Of a stretch of DNA of 64,000 nucleotides, positions 1 through 7,418 are shown in pieces. The notes under the pieces were generated by a model, which saw only the letters and a program-made list of their open reading frames with translations, had not been told where the DNA came from and did no database searches. How positions within the stretch are numbered: position 1 is the stretch's first letter; every line of letters begins with the position of its first letter. Made by a program: the position numbers and the translations under genes. Source of the DNA: an uncultured Acetatifactor sp. (GTDB lineage Bacteria > Bacillota > Clostridia > Lachnospirales > Lachnospiraceae); NCBI GenBank assembly GCA_910583845.1, contig CAJUAB010000011.1, positions 78,709-142,708 on the forward strand, read 5' to 3'.

Positions 1-1
1 G

Positions 2-805
2 GAGCACGGGTATACTTTTATTCATCCCTTTGACGATCTGACGGTGGCCACCGGTCAGGGGACAATCGCCATGGAAATCGTGAAAGAGCTTCCGCTGGTA
101 GACTATATTCTGGTACCCATCGGCGGTGGCGGGCTGGCCACAGGCGTATCCACACTGGCAAAACTTCTGAATCCCAAAATTCAGGTAATCGGTGTAGAAC
201 CTGCGGGAGCCAACTGCATGCAGGAGTCCCTGAAAGCGGGAAAGGTGACCACATTGTCCCGTGTCAGCACCATCGCGGACGGCACAGCGGTGAAGACCCC
301 CGGCAGTAAACTTTTTCCCTATATTCAGCAGAACCTGGATGACATTATCACTGTTGAGGATGAGGAATTGGTGGTGGCTTTCCTGGATATGGTGGAGAAC
401 CACAAAATGGTGGTGGAAAATTCCGGTCTTCTGTCCGTGGCGGCAGTCAAGCATCTGGACGTGCGGGACAAAAAGGTGGTAGTGATTTTAAGCGGCGGCA
501 ATATGGATGTGATTACCATGTCCTCCGTTGTACAGCAGGGTCTGATTTTCCGTGACAGAATTTTTACCGTATCCGTACTTCTGCCGGACAAGCCGGGTGA
601 ATTGTGCCGGGTATCAGGTGTGATAGCGGAAAAGAACGGAAATGTAATCAAGCTGGAACATAATCAGTTTGTCTCTACCAATCGCAATGCGGCAGTGGAA
701 CTCCGGATCACGCTGGAGGCATTTGGCACGGAACATAAACATCAGATTATTGAGGCGCTGGAGAAGGGCGGCTACCAACCCAAGCTGGTGCGCGCGAATA
801 TTTAG
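2..805 (+). CDS. ilvA: Threonine ammonia-lyase, C-terminal part (5' end outside window)
   Basis: The frame is open from base 2, so the start lies upstream; about 268 codons including the stop are present, roughly the last two thirds of a ~405-residue enzyme. It is a PLP enzyme that deaminates threonine to 2-oxobutyrate, the first step to isoleucine. The glycine-rich phosphate loop PIGGGGLATGV and the late SGGNMD motif that contacts the cofactor are visible; the PLP lysine is off the window. The last ~75 residues (from about FTVSVLLPDKPGELCRVSG) form an ACT domain, as in the short, catabolic-like or single-ACT biosynthetic forms. It could therefore be named tdcB; the ilvBNC and leuCD genes in the window favour the biosynthetic reading but do not prove it. 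Confidence 0.9.
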   Translation, partial: EHGYTFIHPFDDLTVATGQGTIAMEIVKELPLVDYILVPIGGGGLATGVSTLAKLLNPKIQVIGVEPAGANCMQESLKAGKVTTLSRVSTIADGTAVKTPGSKLFPYIQQNLDDIITVEDEELVVAFLDMVENHKMVVENSGLLSVAAVKHLDVRDKKVVVILSGGNMDVITMSSVVQQGLIFRDRIFTVSVLLPDKPGELCRVSGVIAEKNGNVIKLEHNQFVSTNRNAAVELRITLEAFGTEHKHQIIEALEKGGYQPKLVRANI

Positions 806-879
806 GGAGAGCGATCCCTGTCGTGCGCCTTCCCTGGAAAAGAAGTATAATAGAGCAGGAATGCTGTATACTGATTATG

Positions 880-909
880 AATCCGCATATGAAAATATGC
901 GGATTTTTG
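880..909 (+). terminator. Intrinsic terminator after threonine ammonia-lyase
   Basis: A perfect 11-bp stem (AATCCGCATAT / ATATGCGGATT) with a GAAA tetraloop runs into a TTTTTG tail. It lies 75 bases after the ilvA stop. A TATAAT hexamer at 846-851 lies just before it, but no matching -35 was found, so a short independent transcript is only a possibility. Confidence 0.75.
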
Positions 910-922
910 ATACAGTTTACCT

Positions 923-942
923 TTCAGAGCCATCGCGCAGCG
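923..942 (+). repeat. Dispersed repeat copy 1 (TTCAGAGCC... element)
   Basis: The 20-mer TTCAGAGCCATCGCGCAGCG occurs here, again at 971-990 and at 39106-39125. This copy lacks the trailing ATT that closes the small ATCGC-GCA-GCGAT hairpin in the other two copies. Confidence 0.8.
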
Positions 943-970
943 CAGGGAAGCGCCGAAGGGACATTACCCC

Positions 971-993
971 TTCAGAGCCATCGCGCAGCGATT
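971..993 (+). repeat. Dispersed repeat copy 2, just before the yitT ribosome site
   Basis: This copy is identical over 23 bases to 39106-39128. It contains the perfect mini-hairpin ATCGC-GCA-GCGAT and ends 6 bases before the AGGAGG ribosome site of the YitT gene. Similarity to the copy at 39 kb extends upstream with a few mismatches and one indel. Confidence 0.85.
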
Positions 994-1012
994 CAATTAG
1001 GAGGAAAATGTA

Positions 1013-1909
1013 ATGGAAGAGAATATGCGGAAAAGTGTTCCCAAGGGAAAAGTGAGCATGAAAAAGACCGTGAAAGATTATTTGTTGATTACCGTAGCCT
1101 GCGTTTTCTATTCGGTGGGCATCAGCATGTTTCTGGACCCCAATTCCCTGGCTCCGGGCGGCGTGACAGGTATAGCCATTATCCTGAACCGCCTTATACC
1201 GGTGGAGACGGGCACATTGATTCTGCTGATCAATATCCCCATTTTGATTTTTGGAGCCTGGAAATTCGGACTCCGTTTCAGCCTTTCCACCATATACAGT
1301 ACGGCGCTGATTTCCCTGTTCACCAATCTGCTTTCCGGGGTAAAGGTAGTAACCACAGACCCGCTGCTGGCGGCGCTGGTGGGGGGCAGTCTTTCGGCCA
1401 TAGGCATTGGCTGGGTATTTAAAGCGGGAGCTACCACAGGGGGGACGGATATCATCATCAAATTCCTTCGGGTCAAGATGCCGCATCTGAGGACAGGGGG
1501 CCTGTTTCTGGCTATGGATGTGGTTATTGTGGCTCTTTCCGCCTTTGTGTTCAAGGATATAGATGTGGCTCTGTATGCGGGGCTGACGGTATTTGTGATC
1601 TCTCTGGTGCTGGATCTGGTGCTTTACGGCAGGGATGAAGCCAAACTCATGTTTATCATCAGCGACAAGTCGGAGGAAATCACCCGGCGCCTGCTGGAGG
1701 AGCTGGATATGGGTGTGACGCATATGCGGGGGGCGGGGGCTTTCAGCGGCAAGGAAAAGCAGGTCATTTTATGTGCCGCCAAAAAATCCACAGCGCCCAA
1801 GACAGAAGTCATCGTGAAGGAGGAGGACCCCCAGGCCTTCATGATTATCACCAGCGCCACAGAGATTTACGGCGAGGGATATAAGAGCTATTTCAGCGAA
1901 AAACTATAA
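1013..1909 (+). CDS. YitT family membrane protein (DUF161/DUF2179)
   Basis: This encodes a 298-residue integral membrane protein. The family has about five N-terminal transmembrane segments (here hydrophobic stretches from about residue 22 to 205, with the conserved GGVTGIA and GGTDII motifs) followed by a soluble DUF2179 domain (about residues 215-290, with THMRGAGAFSGKEKQV). Transport substrate is not established for this family. The ATG follows AGGAGGAAAATGTA with good spacing, while upstream in-frame sequence has no ribosome site. The gene stands alone between a terminator and the ylxM promoter. A dispersed repeat lies directly before its ribosome site. Confidence 0.9.
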   Translation: MEENMRKSVPKGKVSMKKTVKDYLLITVACVFYSVGISMFLDPNSLAPGGVTGIAIILNRLIPVETGTLILLINIPILIFGAWKFGLRFSLSTIYSTALISLFTNLLSGVKVVTTDPLLAALVGGSLSAIGIGWVFKAGATTGGTDIIIKFLRVKMPHLRTGGLFLAMDVVIVALSAFVFKDIDVALYAGLTVFVISLVLDLVLYGRDEAKLMFIISDKSEEITRRLLEELDMGVTHMRGAGAFSGKEKQVILCAAKKSTAPKTEVIVKEEDPQAFMIITSATEIYGEGYKSYFSEKL

Positions 1910-1927
1910 GGTGTAAAGAAAAAATAC

Positions 1928-1956
1928 TTGACAGCGTGGGAAGGATGTTGTATGAT
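1928..1956 (+). promoter_or_regulatory. Promoter for ylxM-ffh
   Basis: A consensus TTGACA (1928-1933), a 17-base spacer and TATGAT (1951-1956) stand 50 bases upstream of the ylxM start. This is a sigma-A type promoter. Confidence 0.85.
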
Positions 1957-2005
1957 GGCAAATGTGGGCGACGGACCCACAGAATGAAGTCTGGAGGCAA
2001 GTCGC

Positions 2006-2350
2006 ATGGAGAAAATATATCAGCAGGCGCTTTTGTATGACTTCTATGGGGAATTGCTGACGGAGCATCAGCGCAGCATTTATGAGGACGCAGTGTGCAA
2101 TGACCTGTCCCTGGGAGAGATTGCCCAGGATAGAGGTATCAGCAGACAGGGGGTACATGATCTGATCCGGCGATGTGACAGGATTCTACAGGAATATGAG
2201 ACCAAACTCCGTCTGGTGGAGAAATTTATGAATGCCCGGGACAGGGTGGAAAAGATTATGGATCTGGCAAGCGGGCCGGAGCAGGGACAATGCGGGAAAC
2301 TGTTGCGGGAAATTCACAGAGTGGCAGAGCAGCTGCTGCAGGAATTATGA
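2006..2350 (+). CDS. ylxM: YlxM-type helix-turn-helix protein of the SRP operon (UPF0122)
   Basis: The 114-residue product has a sigma-factor-like helix-turn-helix around residues 33-62 (LSLGEIAQDRGISRQGVHDLIRR), characteristic of YlxM/p13, a protein encoded next to ffh in many Firmicutes and linked to signal-recognition-particle function. The start ATG follows CTGGAGGC. Its stop lies 10 bases before the ffh start, and both are read from the promoter at 1928. Confidence 0.88.
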   Translation: MEKIYQQALLYDFYGELLTEHQRSIYEDAVCNDLSLGEIAQDRGISRQGVHDLIRRCDRILQEYETKLRLVEKFMNARDRVEKIMDLASGPEQGQCGKLLREIHRVAEQLLQEL

Positions 2351-2360
2351 GGAAGGCATC

Positions 2361-3725
2361 ATGGCATTTGAAAGTCTTACAGACAAACTTCAGAATGTGT
2401 TCAAGCGCCTGCGGGGCAAGGGAAGGCTTACCGAAGAGGATGTGCGGAGCGCCCTCAAAGAGGTGAAGATGGCTTTGCTGGAGGCCGATGTAAACTTTAA
2501 GGTGGTAAAGCAGTTCATCAAGGCCGTGGAAGAGAGAGCCATCGGCCAGGATGTGATGAACGGACTGAATCCGGGCCAGATGGTCATTAAGATCGTCAAT
2601 GAAGAGATGATTTCCCTGATGGGCAGTGAGACTACGGAAATTGCCATGCAGCCGGGAAAATCCGTCACGGTCATCATGATGGCCGGACTGCAGGGTGCCG
2701 GTAAAACCACGGCCACGGCCAAAATCGCGGGTAAGCTGAAGCTCAAGGGCAAGAAATCTCTGCTGGTGGCCTGTGATATCTATCGGCCTGCCGCCATTGA
2801 GCAGTTACAGATCAACGGGCGCAAGCAGGAAGTGGATGTGTTTTCCATGGGCAGTGACCACAAACCTGTGGAGATTGCCAGAGAGGCCATCGCCCACGCA
2901 ATGAAGAACGGACATAATGTGGTGATTCTGGATACCGCGGGCCGTCTTCATGTGGACGAGGGTATGATGCAGGAATTGCAGGAGATCAAGGAACAGGTCG
3001 CGGTTCACCAGACTCTGCTGGTGGTGGATGCCATGACCGGTCAGGACGCGGTGAACGTAGCCAGGGAATTTGACGAGAAAGTCGGCATTGACGGTGTGGT
3101 ACTGACCAAGATGGACGGCGATACCCGAGGCGGCGCGGCATTGTCCATTAAGGCGGTGACGGGCAAACCCATATTGTATGTGGGTATAGGAGAAAAGCTC
3201 TCCGATATGGAGCAGTTCTATCCGGACCGCATGGCCAGCCGGATCTTGGGCATGGGGGATGTACTGTCCCTTATTGACAAGGCCCAGGCCAGCCTTGACC
3301 TGGATGAGGACAAAGGCCGTGAGATGGCCGGACGCATGAAGAAGGGGAAATTCGATTTCGAAGATTATCTGGAGAGCATGAAGCAGATGCGCAAACTGGG
3401 CGGCATTGGCAGTATTCTGAGTATGCTGCCGGGTCTTGGGAGCAAAGCGGGAGAACTGGAATCCCAGGTGTCCGAAAAGCAGCTGGCGCGCACGGAAGCC
3501 ATCGTATTGTCCATGACGCCGCAGGAAAGACGCAATCCCAAGCTGCTGAATCCCAAGAGAAAGCATCGTATAGCCAAGGGTGCAGGCGTGGATATAAGCG
3601 AGGTAAATCGCTTTATCAAGCAGTTTGAACAGAGTCAGAAGATGATGAAGCAGTTTGGCGGCGGCAAACGCCGGGGGATGATGGGCGGTTTCCCAGGCAT
3701 GGGAGGCGGCAAATTTCCTTTCTGA
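2361..3725 (+). CDS. ffh: Signal recognition particle protein Ffh
   Basis: The 454-residue GTPase binds the 4.5S/scRNA and signal peptides and delivers ribosomes to FtsY. The N domain occupies about residues 1-85. The G domain shows the P-loop GLQGAGKTT, DTAGRL and the guanine-specificity motif TKMDGD. The methionine-rich M domain covers about residues 295-454 and ends in a GMGGG tail. The ATG at 2361 begins MAFESLTDKLQ, the usual Ffh start, after a GAGGAAGG ribosome site; upstream in-frame codons overlap ylxM. Length matches the family. Confidence 0.97.
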   Translation: MAFESLTDKLQNVFKRLRGKGRLTEEDVRSALKEVKMALLEADVNFKVVKQFIKAVEERAIGQDVMNGLNPGQMVIKIVNEEMISLMGSETTEIAMQPGKSVTVIMMAGLQGAGKTTATAKIAGKLKLKGKKSLLVACDIYRPAAIEQLQINGRKQEVDVFSMGSDHKPVEIAREAIAHAMKNGHNVVILDTAGRLHVDEGMMQELQEIKEQVAVHQTLLVVDAMTGQDAVNVAREFDEKVGIDGVVLTKMDGDTRGGAALSIKAVTGKPILYVGIGEKLSDMEQFYPDRMASRILGMGDVLSLIDKAQASLDLDEDKGREMAGRMKKGKFDFEDYLESMKQMRKLGGIGSILSMLPGLGSKAGELESQVSEKQLARTEAIVLSMTPQERRNPKLLNPKRKHRIAKGAGVDISEVNRFIKQFEQSQKMMKQFGGGKRRGMMGGFPGMGGGKFPF

Positions 3726-3808
3726 TGTGTGTCTGCGGATTATTTCTCTGAGATATTTTTCAGACATATGCTGCCATAGACATACAGATGGCGGCCGGAA
3801 GAGAAGAT

Positions 3809-3837
3809 TTGTACTTTATGTACTTATCCAATATAAA
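3809..3837 (+). promoter_or_regulatory. Promoter for rpsP
   Basis: TTGTAC (3809-3814), 17 bases, TATAAA (3832-3837). The predicted start of transcription lies only a few bases before the GGAGGT ribosome site, giving a very short leader. No clear terminator was seen between ffh and this promoter. Confidence 0.7.
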
Positions 3838-3865
3838 ATAAAGCATATTACGGAGGTAATGAAAA

Positions 3866-4111
3866 ATGGCAGTAAAGATCAGATTGAGAAGAATGGGACA
3901 GAAGAAAGCACCTTTCTATAGAATTATTGTGGCAGATTCCCGTTCTCCCAGAGATGGCAGATTCATTGAGGAGATCGGTACCTATGATCCCTCCACCGAT
4001 CCCAGCACCTTCAAGATCAATGAGGAGCTGGCCAAAAAGTGGCTTGCGAACGGTGCCCAGCCCACAGAAGTGGTAGGAAAACTTTTTAAGGCCGCAGGCA
4101 TCGAGAAGTAA
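3866..4111 (+). CDS. rpsP: 30S ribosomal protein S16
   Basis: The 81-residue product begins MAVKIRLRRMGQKKAPFYRI, a diagnostic S16 start, and carries the SRSPRDGRFIEEIGTYDP core. S16 stabilises the 5' domain of the small subunit during assembly. CGGAGGTAATGAAAA precedes the ATG. It heads the conserved rpsP-khpA-rimM-trmD cluster, but 278 bases with a duplicated hairpin element separate it from khpA. Confidence 0.98.
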   Translation: MAVKIRLRRMGQKKAPFYRIIVADSRSPRDGRFIEEIGTYDPSTDPSTFKINEELAKKWLANGAQPTEVVGKLFKAAGIEK

Positions 4112-4225
4112 TCCAGGCTTTCTACTGCCGGTTGTATGGTACACCAGTGAAGTTTCCATATTATCGGTTGCTGCAACAGCGAGGACAGGGCGGCGGTCTG
4201 ATGGGATTCAGATGCCGTTCGAACA

Positions 4226-4375
4226 GGAAAGAGGTATATTTGGATGTAATATTTCCAAATCCTGATTGATGCAATATCATGGGTTCTGCCCATGATATGC
4301 GGAAAGAGGTATGTTTGGAGGTAATACTTCCAGATCCTGATTGGTGCAATAGCATGGATATAACCCATGCTGTGC
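4226..4375 (+). repeat. Two tandem 75-bp copies of a hairpin element before khpA
   Basis: Copy 1 is 4226-4300 and copy 2 is 4301-4375; they abut exactly and agree at 62 of 75 positions without gaps. Each has an inverted repeat near its end: ATATCATGGG / CCCATGATAT (about 4273-4297) in copy 1 and AGCATGG / CCATGCT in copy 2. The T-to-G change in the left arm is matched by an A-to-C change in the right arm. A third partial copy begins at 4376 (GGATAGAGGTAAGTATG) and includes the khpA ribosome site and start. The remainder of the 4112-4389 gap shows nothing else recognisable. Confidence 0.85.
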
Positions 4376-4389
4376 GGATAGAGGTAAGT

Positions 4390-4617
4390 ATGAAGGAATT
4401 GGTTGAAGTGATTGCGAAAGCACTGGTGGATCATCCGGACGAGGTTGTTGTCACAGAGAAGGAAGAGGGCAGAAATATTACGGTTGAACTTCATGTGGCG
4501 GCATCGGATATGGGCAAGGTGATCGGAAAGCAGGGCAGAATAGCCAAGGCGATACGGTCAGTCGTAAAGGCGGCATCTTCCAGAGAGAACAAGATGGTGG
4601 ATGTAGAGATCGTATAA
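4390..4617 (+). CDS. khpA: KH-domain RNA-binding protein KhpA (YlqC)
   Basis: The 75-residue single KH-domain protein carries the GXXG loop as GKQG within GKVIGKQGRIAKAIR (about residues 44-58). KhpA binds RNA, usually as a heterodimer with KhpB/Jag, and affects cell elongation and sRNA biology in Gram-positives. The ATG at 4390 follows AGAGGTAAGT and gives the normal family length; the frame is open further upstream only because the preceding 75-bp repeat is a multiple of three. It sits between rpsP and rimM as in most Firmicutes. Confidence 0.93.
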   Translation: MKELVEVIAKALVDHPDEVVVTEKEEGRNITVELHVAASDMGKVIGKQGRIAKAIRSVVKAASSRENKMVDVEIV

Positions 4618-4762
4618 GAATGGAACCTGGAGGCATCAGCTGCTGACAGGAGAAGATAAACTGGCGGAACATGCGTTTATTGTATGTTTCGCCATGTTTG
4701 CATATGAACTGAAAACAGGCTATGAGCAGCCGGACAGTAATTTTAATATGAAAGGGCATTGC

Positions 4763-5269
4763 ATGGAAGACTTTTTGCAGGTGGGGATTATTGCAACCAC
4801 CCACGGTGTGAGGGGAGAGGTGAAAGTTTATCCCACTACAGATGATATCACTCGTTTCAAGAAGCTCAAAGAAGTCATTTTAGATACGGGCAGAGAGAAA
4901 TTGACAATGGAAGTAGAGGAAGTGAAGTTTTTCAAGCAGATGGTAATTCTGAAATTCAGAGGAGTGGATACGCTGGACGAAGTGACAGGGTATCGCCGCG
5001 CGGGGCTGTATGTAACCAGGGACAATGCGGTGAAGCTGGAAAAAGATGAGTATTTCATTGCGGACTTGATCGGTGTGGAGGTGTATGACGAGTCTGAAAA
5101 ACTCCTTGGGCGCCTTGAGGATGTGATCACGACAGGGGCCAATGACGTGTATGTGATTCGTATGTCAGACGGAGGAGAATTGTTATTGCCGGCCATCAAA
5201 CAGTGTATTTTAGAGGTGGACCTTCCGGGACGAAGGATGAAGGTGCATGTGCTGGAGGGCCTGCTATGA
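4763..5269 (+). CDS. rimM: Ribosome maturation factor RimM
   Basis: The 168-residue product binds S19 and helps process the 30S head. The N-terminal barrel begins LQVGIIATTHGVRGEVKVYP, the family signature. The PRC-like C-terminal barrel contains DLIGVEVYDE and LLPAIKQCILEVDLPGRRM. The ATG at 4763 (MEDFLQVG) gives the usual length; its ribosome site (AAAGGG) is weak, and an ATG at 4748 is the alternative. The stop lies 13 bases before the trmD start. Confidence 0.94.
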   Translation: MEDFLQVGIIATTHGVRGEVKVYPTTDDITRFKKLKEVILDTGREKLTMEVEEVKFFKQMVILKFRGVDTLDEVTGYRRAGLYVTRDNAVKLEKDEYFIADLIGVEVYDESEKLLGRLEDVITTGANDVYVIRMSDGGELLLPAIKQCILEVDLPGRRMKVHVLEGLL

Positions 5270-5282
5270 GGTGGGAGAGATT

Positions 5283-6758
5283 ATGAATTTCCATATATTG
5301 ACGCTGTTTCCGGAAATGGTGGAGCAGGGACTTCATCAAAGCATTCTGGGCAGGGCAGCGGAGAGAGGACAGCTGGCATTTCATACGGTGAATATCCGGG
5401 AGTATACCCGGGACAAGCATGGCAAGGTGGATGACTATCCGTATGGCGGTGGGGCAGGTATGCTGATGCAGGCCCAGCCGGTATATGATGCCTATCTGTC
5501 CGTTGTATCGGAGTTGTCCGGGGGGCGGAGAGACGATGACTGTGAGGGATGCGCGGAGCCGTCCGGGCATGGGGCCGACAGAAAAATCCGCACAGTCTAT
5601 GTGACTCCTCAGGGAAGGACTTTTACACAGGAAATCGCCCGGGAACTGGCGAAGGAAGAAGATCTGATCTTCCTGTGCGGACATTATGAAGGGATTGATG
5701 AGCGGGTGCTCACAGAGATTGTAACCGACTGTATATCTCTGGGGGATTATGTGCTTACTGGCGGAGAACTGCCTGCCATGGTGATGATTGATGCCATTGC
5801 CAGACTGGTGCCCGGTGTGCTTCACAACGAAGAATCCGCGGAAACGGAGTCTTTTCACAATCATCTGCTGGAATATCCCCAGTATTCCAGGCCGGAAGTA
5901 TGGCGTGGAAAGGCGGTGCCGGAGGTGCTTTTGTCCGGCGACCATAAGAAGATTGCGTCATGGCGGCTTGAACAGTCCCTGATACGTACCAGAGAGCGCA
6001 GACCGGACCTGTACGCACGGTATCAGGCCGACCAGGAGATCCTGCGGGATCTGGCAAGGCATAAACGCAGGTATATCCATATGATGGAACTGCTCACAAG
6101 AGGTATGGCCCACTTGCTGATTCGTCAGGGAAACATTATCCTGATAAATGTGGAAAATACGCAATGCTATGCGCTGCATGCGGAAGCAGCCGATGATGTG
6201 AAGGGGCTGTCGGGACAACTGGAGACGGCCTGGGCGCCGGATCGGATGACGCTGGCTGTCTGCCAGGAGACTGTCAGGGATTTTCTGACAGACCAATATG
6301 GGATGCGGATAAGAAAGATTTGTTATCAGGCCTGCTTTACCCGCAGGGAGCCTCTGAGAGTGAAACACAGGGATATCAGACCCCTGAAAGAAGCGGATTC
6401 AGATTATCTGGCAGAACGATATTCTGAATGCGATAAACCGTATTTGCTGCGGCGCATTCAGGCTGGAGCAATGTATGGCATCTATGTGCGACAAGGGGAG
6501 AAAGAACTTTTGGCTGGCTTTATCGGCCTGCATGAAAACGGCAGCATGGGGATGCTGTATGTAGAAAGAGCATATCGGGGCCAGGGCCTTGCGGCTTCGT
6601 TGGAAAGCTGGCTGATTAACGATCAGCTGAGACGGGGGGAAACACCTTTTTGTCAGATTGGCGAGGAAAATATTCCAGCCATGCGGCTACAGGAAAAATT
6701 AGGATTATATTTGTGCTGTGAACCTATGTGGTGGTTAGAGAAAGGCAGAACAGAATAA
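5283..6758 (+). CDS. trmD: tRNA (guanine-37-N1)-methyltransferase TrmD fused to a GNAT acetyltransferase
   Basis: The 491-residue frame has no internal stop. Residues 1 to about 250 are TrmD: MNFHILTLFPEM, YGGGAGMLMQAQP, the trefoil-knot SAM site LCGHYEGIDERV and GDYVLTGGELPAM, and the SFHNHLLEYPQYSRP and RTRERRPDL ends. An unusual hydrophilic insert (about residues 82-102, SGGRRDDDCEGCAEPSG) sits before the KIRTVYVTPQG strand. The rest is a GNAT domain with the acyl-CoA motif MLYVERAYRGQGLAAS (about residues 423-438). Typical TrmD is 230-260 residues, so this is a fusion; ATG at 5283 follows GGTGGGAGAGATT. rplS, the usual next gene, is absent. The acetyl acceptor is unknown. Confidence 0.93.
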   Translation: MNFHILTLFPEMVEQGLHQSILGRAAERGQLAFHTVNIREYTRDKHGKVDDYPYGGGAGMLMQAQPVYDAYLSVVSELSGGRRDDDCEGCAEPSGHGADRKIRTVYVTPQGRTFTQEIARELAKEEDLIFLCGHYEGIDERVLTEIVTDCISLGDYVLTGGELPAMVMIDAIARLVPGVLHNEESAETESFHNHLLEYPQYSRPEVWRGKAVPEVLLSGDHKKIASWRLEQSLIRTRERRPDLYARYQADQEILRDLARHKRRYIHMMELLTRGMAHLLIRQGNIILINVENTQCYALHAEAADDVKGLSGQLETAWAPDRMTLAVCQETVRDFLTDQYGMRIRKICYQACFTRREPLRVKHRDIRPLKEADSDYLAERYSECDKPYLLRRIQAGAMYGIYVRQGEKELLAGFIGLHENGSMGMLYVERAYRGQGLAASLESWLINDQLRRGETPFCQIGEENIPAMRLQEKLGLYLCCEPMWWLEKGRTE

Positions 6759-6759
6759 T

Positions 6760-7236
6760 CTATATGATTTTTCTTTCACTTTCAAGCCACTTTCTGTTCT
6801 CAACACCTCTTCCCCAGGCATCCAGAGCCAGTTGATTGGCTTTATCAATCTGGGAACTCAGTTTTTTGATGTCCCTGCTCGTTTCCAGCTGGCCGGCCCT
6901 TAAAGCGGATACCTGGGATTCCAGCTTGTCCATGCGACCTTCCATATGATCCATACGGGTTTTCATATGATCCATGGAGTCTTCCATATGATCCATGCGT
7001 GTCTCTATGTGATCCATGCGGGTTTCCATATGATCCATGCGGATTTTCATATGATCCATGGAGTCTTCCATGCGATCCATGCGGATTTTCATATGATCCA
7101 TGGAGTCTTCCATGCGATCCATACGGGTCTCCATATGATCCATCCGACTCTCCATACCGTCAAGTTTGTGATGAATCGGCTCAAGTTTTTGATCCATCAT
7201 CTCTGACAGTGCCATCAGTAATTGTTCATTTTCCAT
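6760..7236 (-). CDS. Methionine-heptad coiled-coil protein, function unknown
   Basis: The 158-residue product starts at the ATG ending at 7236 (MENEQLLMALSEMMDQKLE), preceded on the minus strand by GGAGGTACATTTTAT. Residues about 28-108 consist of eleven or so seven-residue units such as MDHMETR, MDRMEDS and MDHMKIR, with methionine at nearly every a and d position. The sequence then continues as an ordinary coiled coil (LESQVSALRAGQLETSRDIKKLSSQIDKANQLALDAWGRG). No signal peptide, membrane segment or catalytic motif is visible. It converges on trmD with one base between stops. Similar Met-rich heptad proteins occur in this group of bacteria, but I know no assigned role. Confidence 0.8.
   Translation of the reverse strand: MENEQLLMALSEMMDQKLEPIHHKLDGMESRMDHMETRMDRMEDSMDHMKIRMDRMEDSMDHMKIRMDHMETRMDHIETRMDHMEDSMDHMKTRMDHMEGRMDKLESQVSALRAGQLETSRDIKKLSSQIDKANQLALDAWGRGVENRKWLESERKII
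6913..7155 (-). repeat. 21-bp imperfect tandem repeats encoding methionine heptads
   Basis: The block is built of 21-bp units around CATATGATCCAT and CATGCGATCCAT (plus strand). Adjacent units differ by a few bases and some pairs of units are duplicated as 42-bp blocks, for example the MKIR-MDRMEDS-MDH pair, which suggests repeated slippage or unequal exchange. Confidence 0.85.
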
Positions 7237-7260
7237 ATAAAATGTACCTCCAATGACACG

Positions 7261-7289
7261 AGTATAGCACATTTTTTTTGTCATGTCCA
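7261..7289 (-). promoter_or_regulatory. Promoter for the methionine-heptad gene
   Basis: On the minus strand TGGACA (plus 7284-7289), 17 bases, TATACT (plus 7261-7266) with TGC directly before the -10. The ATG lies 25 bases downstream of the -10. Confidence 0.75.
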
Positions 7290-7418
7290 GTGAAAATAAG
7301 ATCACTTTATGGTATATTTATATGAGGAAACATGCGGGAATAAGACGGCGGGAAGGAAGCGCATTCGCGCGTCCCGGGCTTATGCCCGCCGCTATAATGA
7401 AAGAAAGGGGTTCAGACC

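Noticed and set aside
846..851. TATAAT after ilvA as a promoter
   Set aside because: No matching -35, and the terminator at 880-909 would end the transcript at about 50 bases.
2805..3767. 320-codon minus-strand frame opposite ffh
   Set aside because: It is the antisense shadow of a fully conserved Ffh frame, with no ribosome site or recognisable protein features.
4279..4389. Upstream extension of khpA
   Set aside because: The frame stays open only because the tandem unit is 75 bp; the family start and ribosome site are at 4390.
6913..7155. Possible CRISPR array from regularly repeated units
   Set aside because: Units are contiguous 21-mers without unique spacers and lie inside a coding frame.
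6946..7256. Plus-strand open frames of MIHGVFH-type repeats opposite the heptad gene
   Set aside because: They arise from the 21-bp repeat read in the other direction; the minus strand has the promoter, ribosome site and coiled-coil logic.
7393..7398. TATAAT before pdp as a promoter
   Set aside because: No -35 at 16-18 bases, and the predicted transcript start would fall on the ribosome site.
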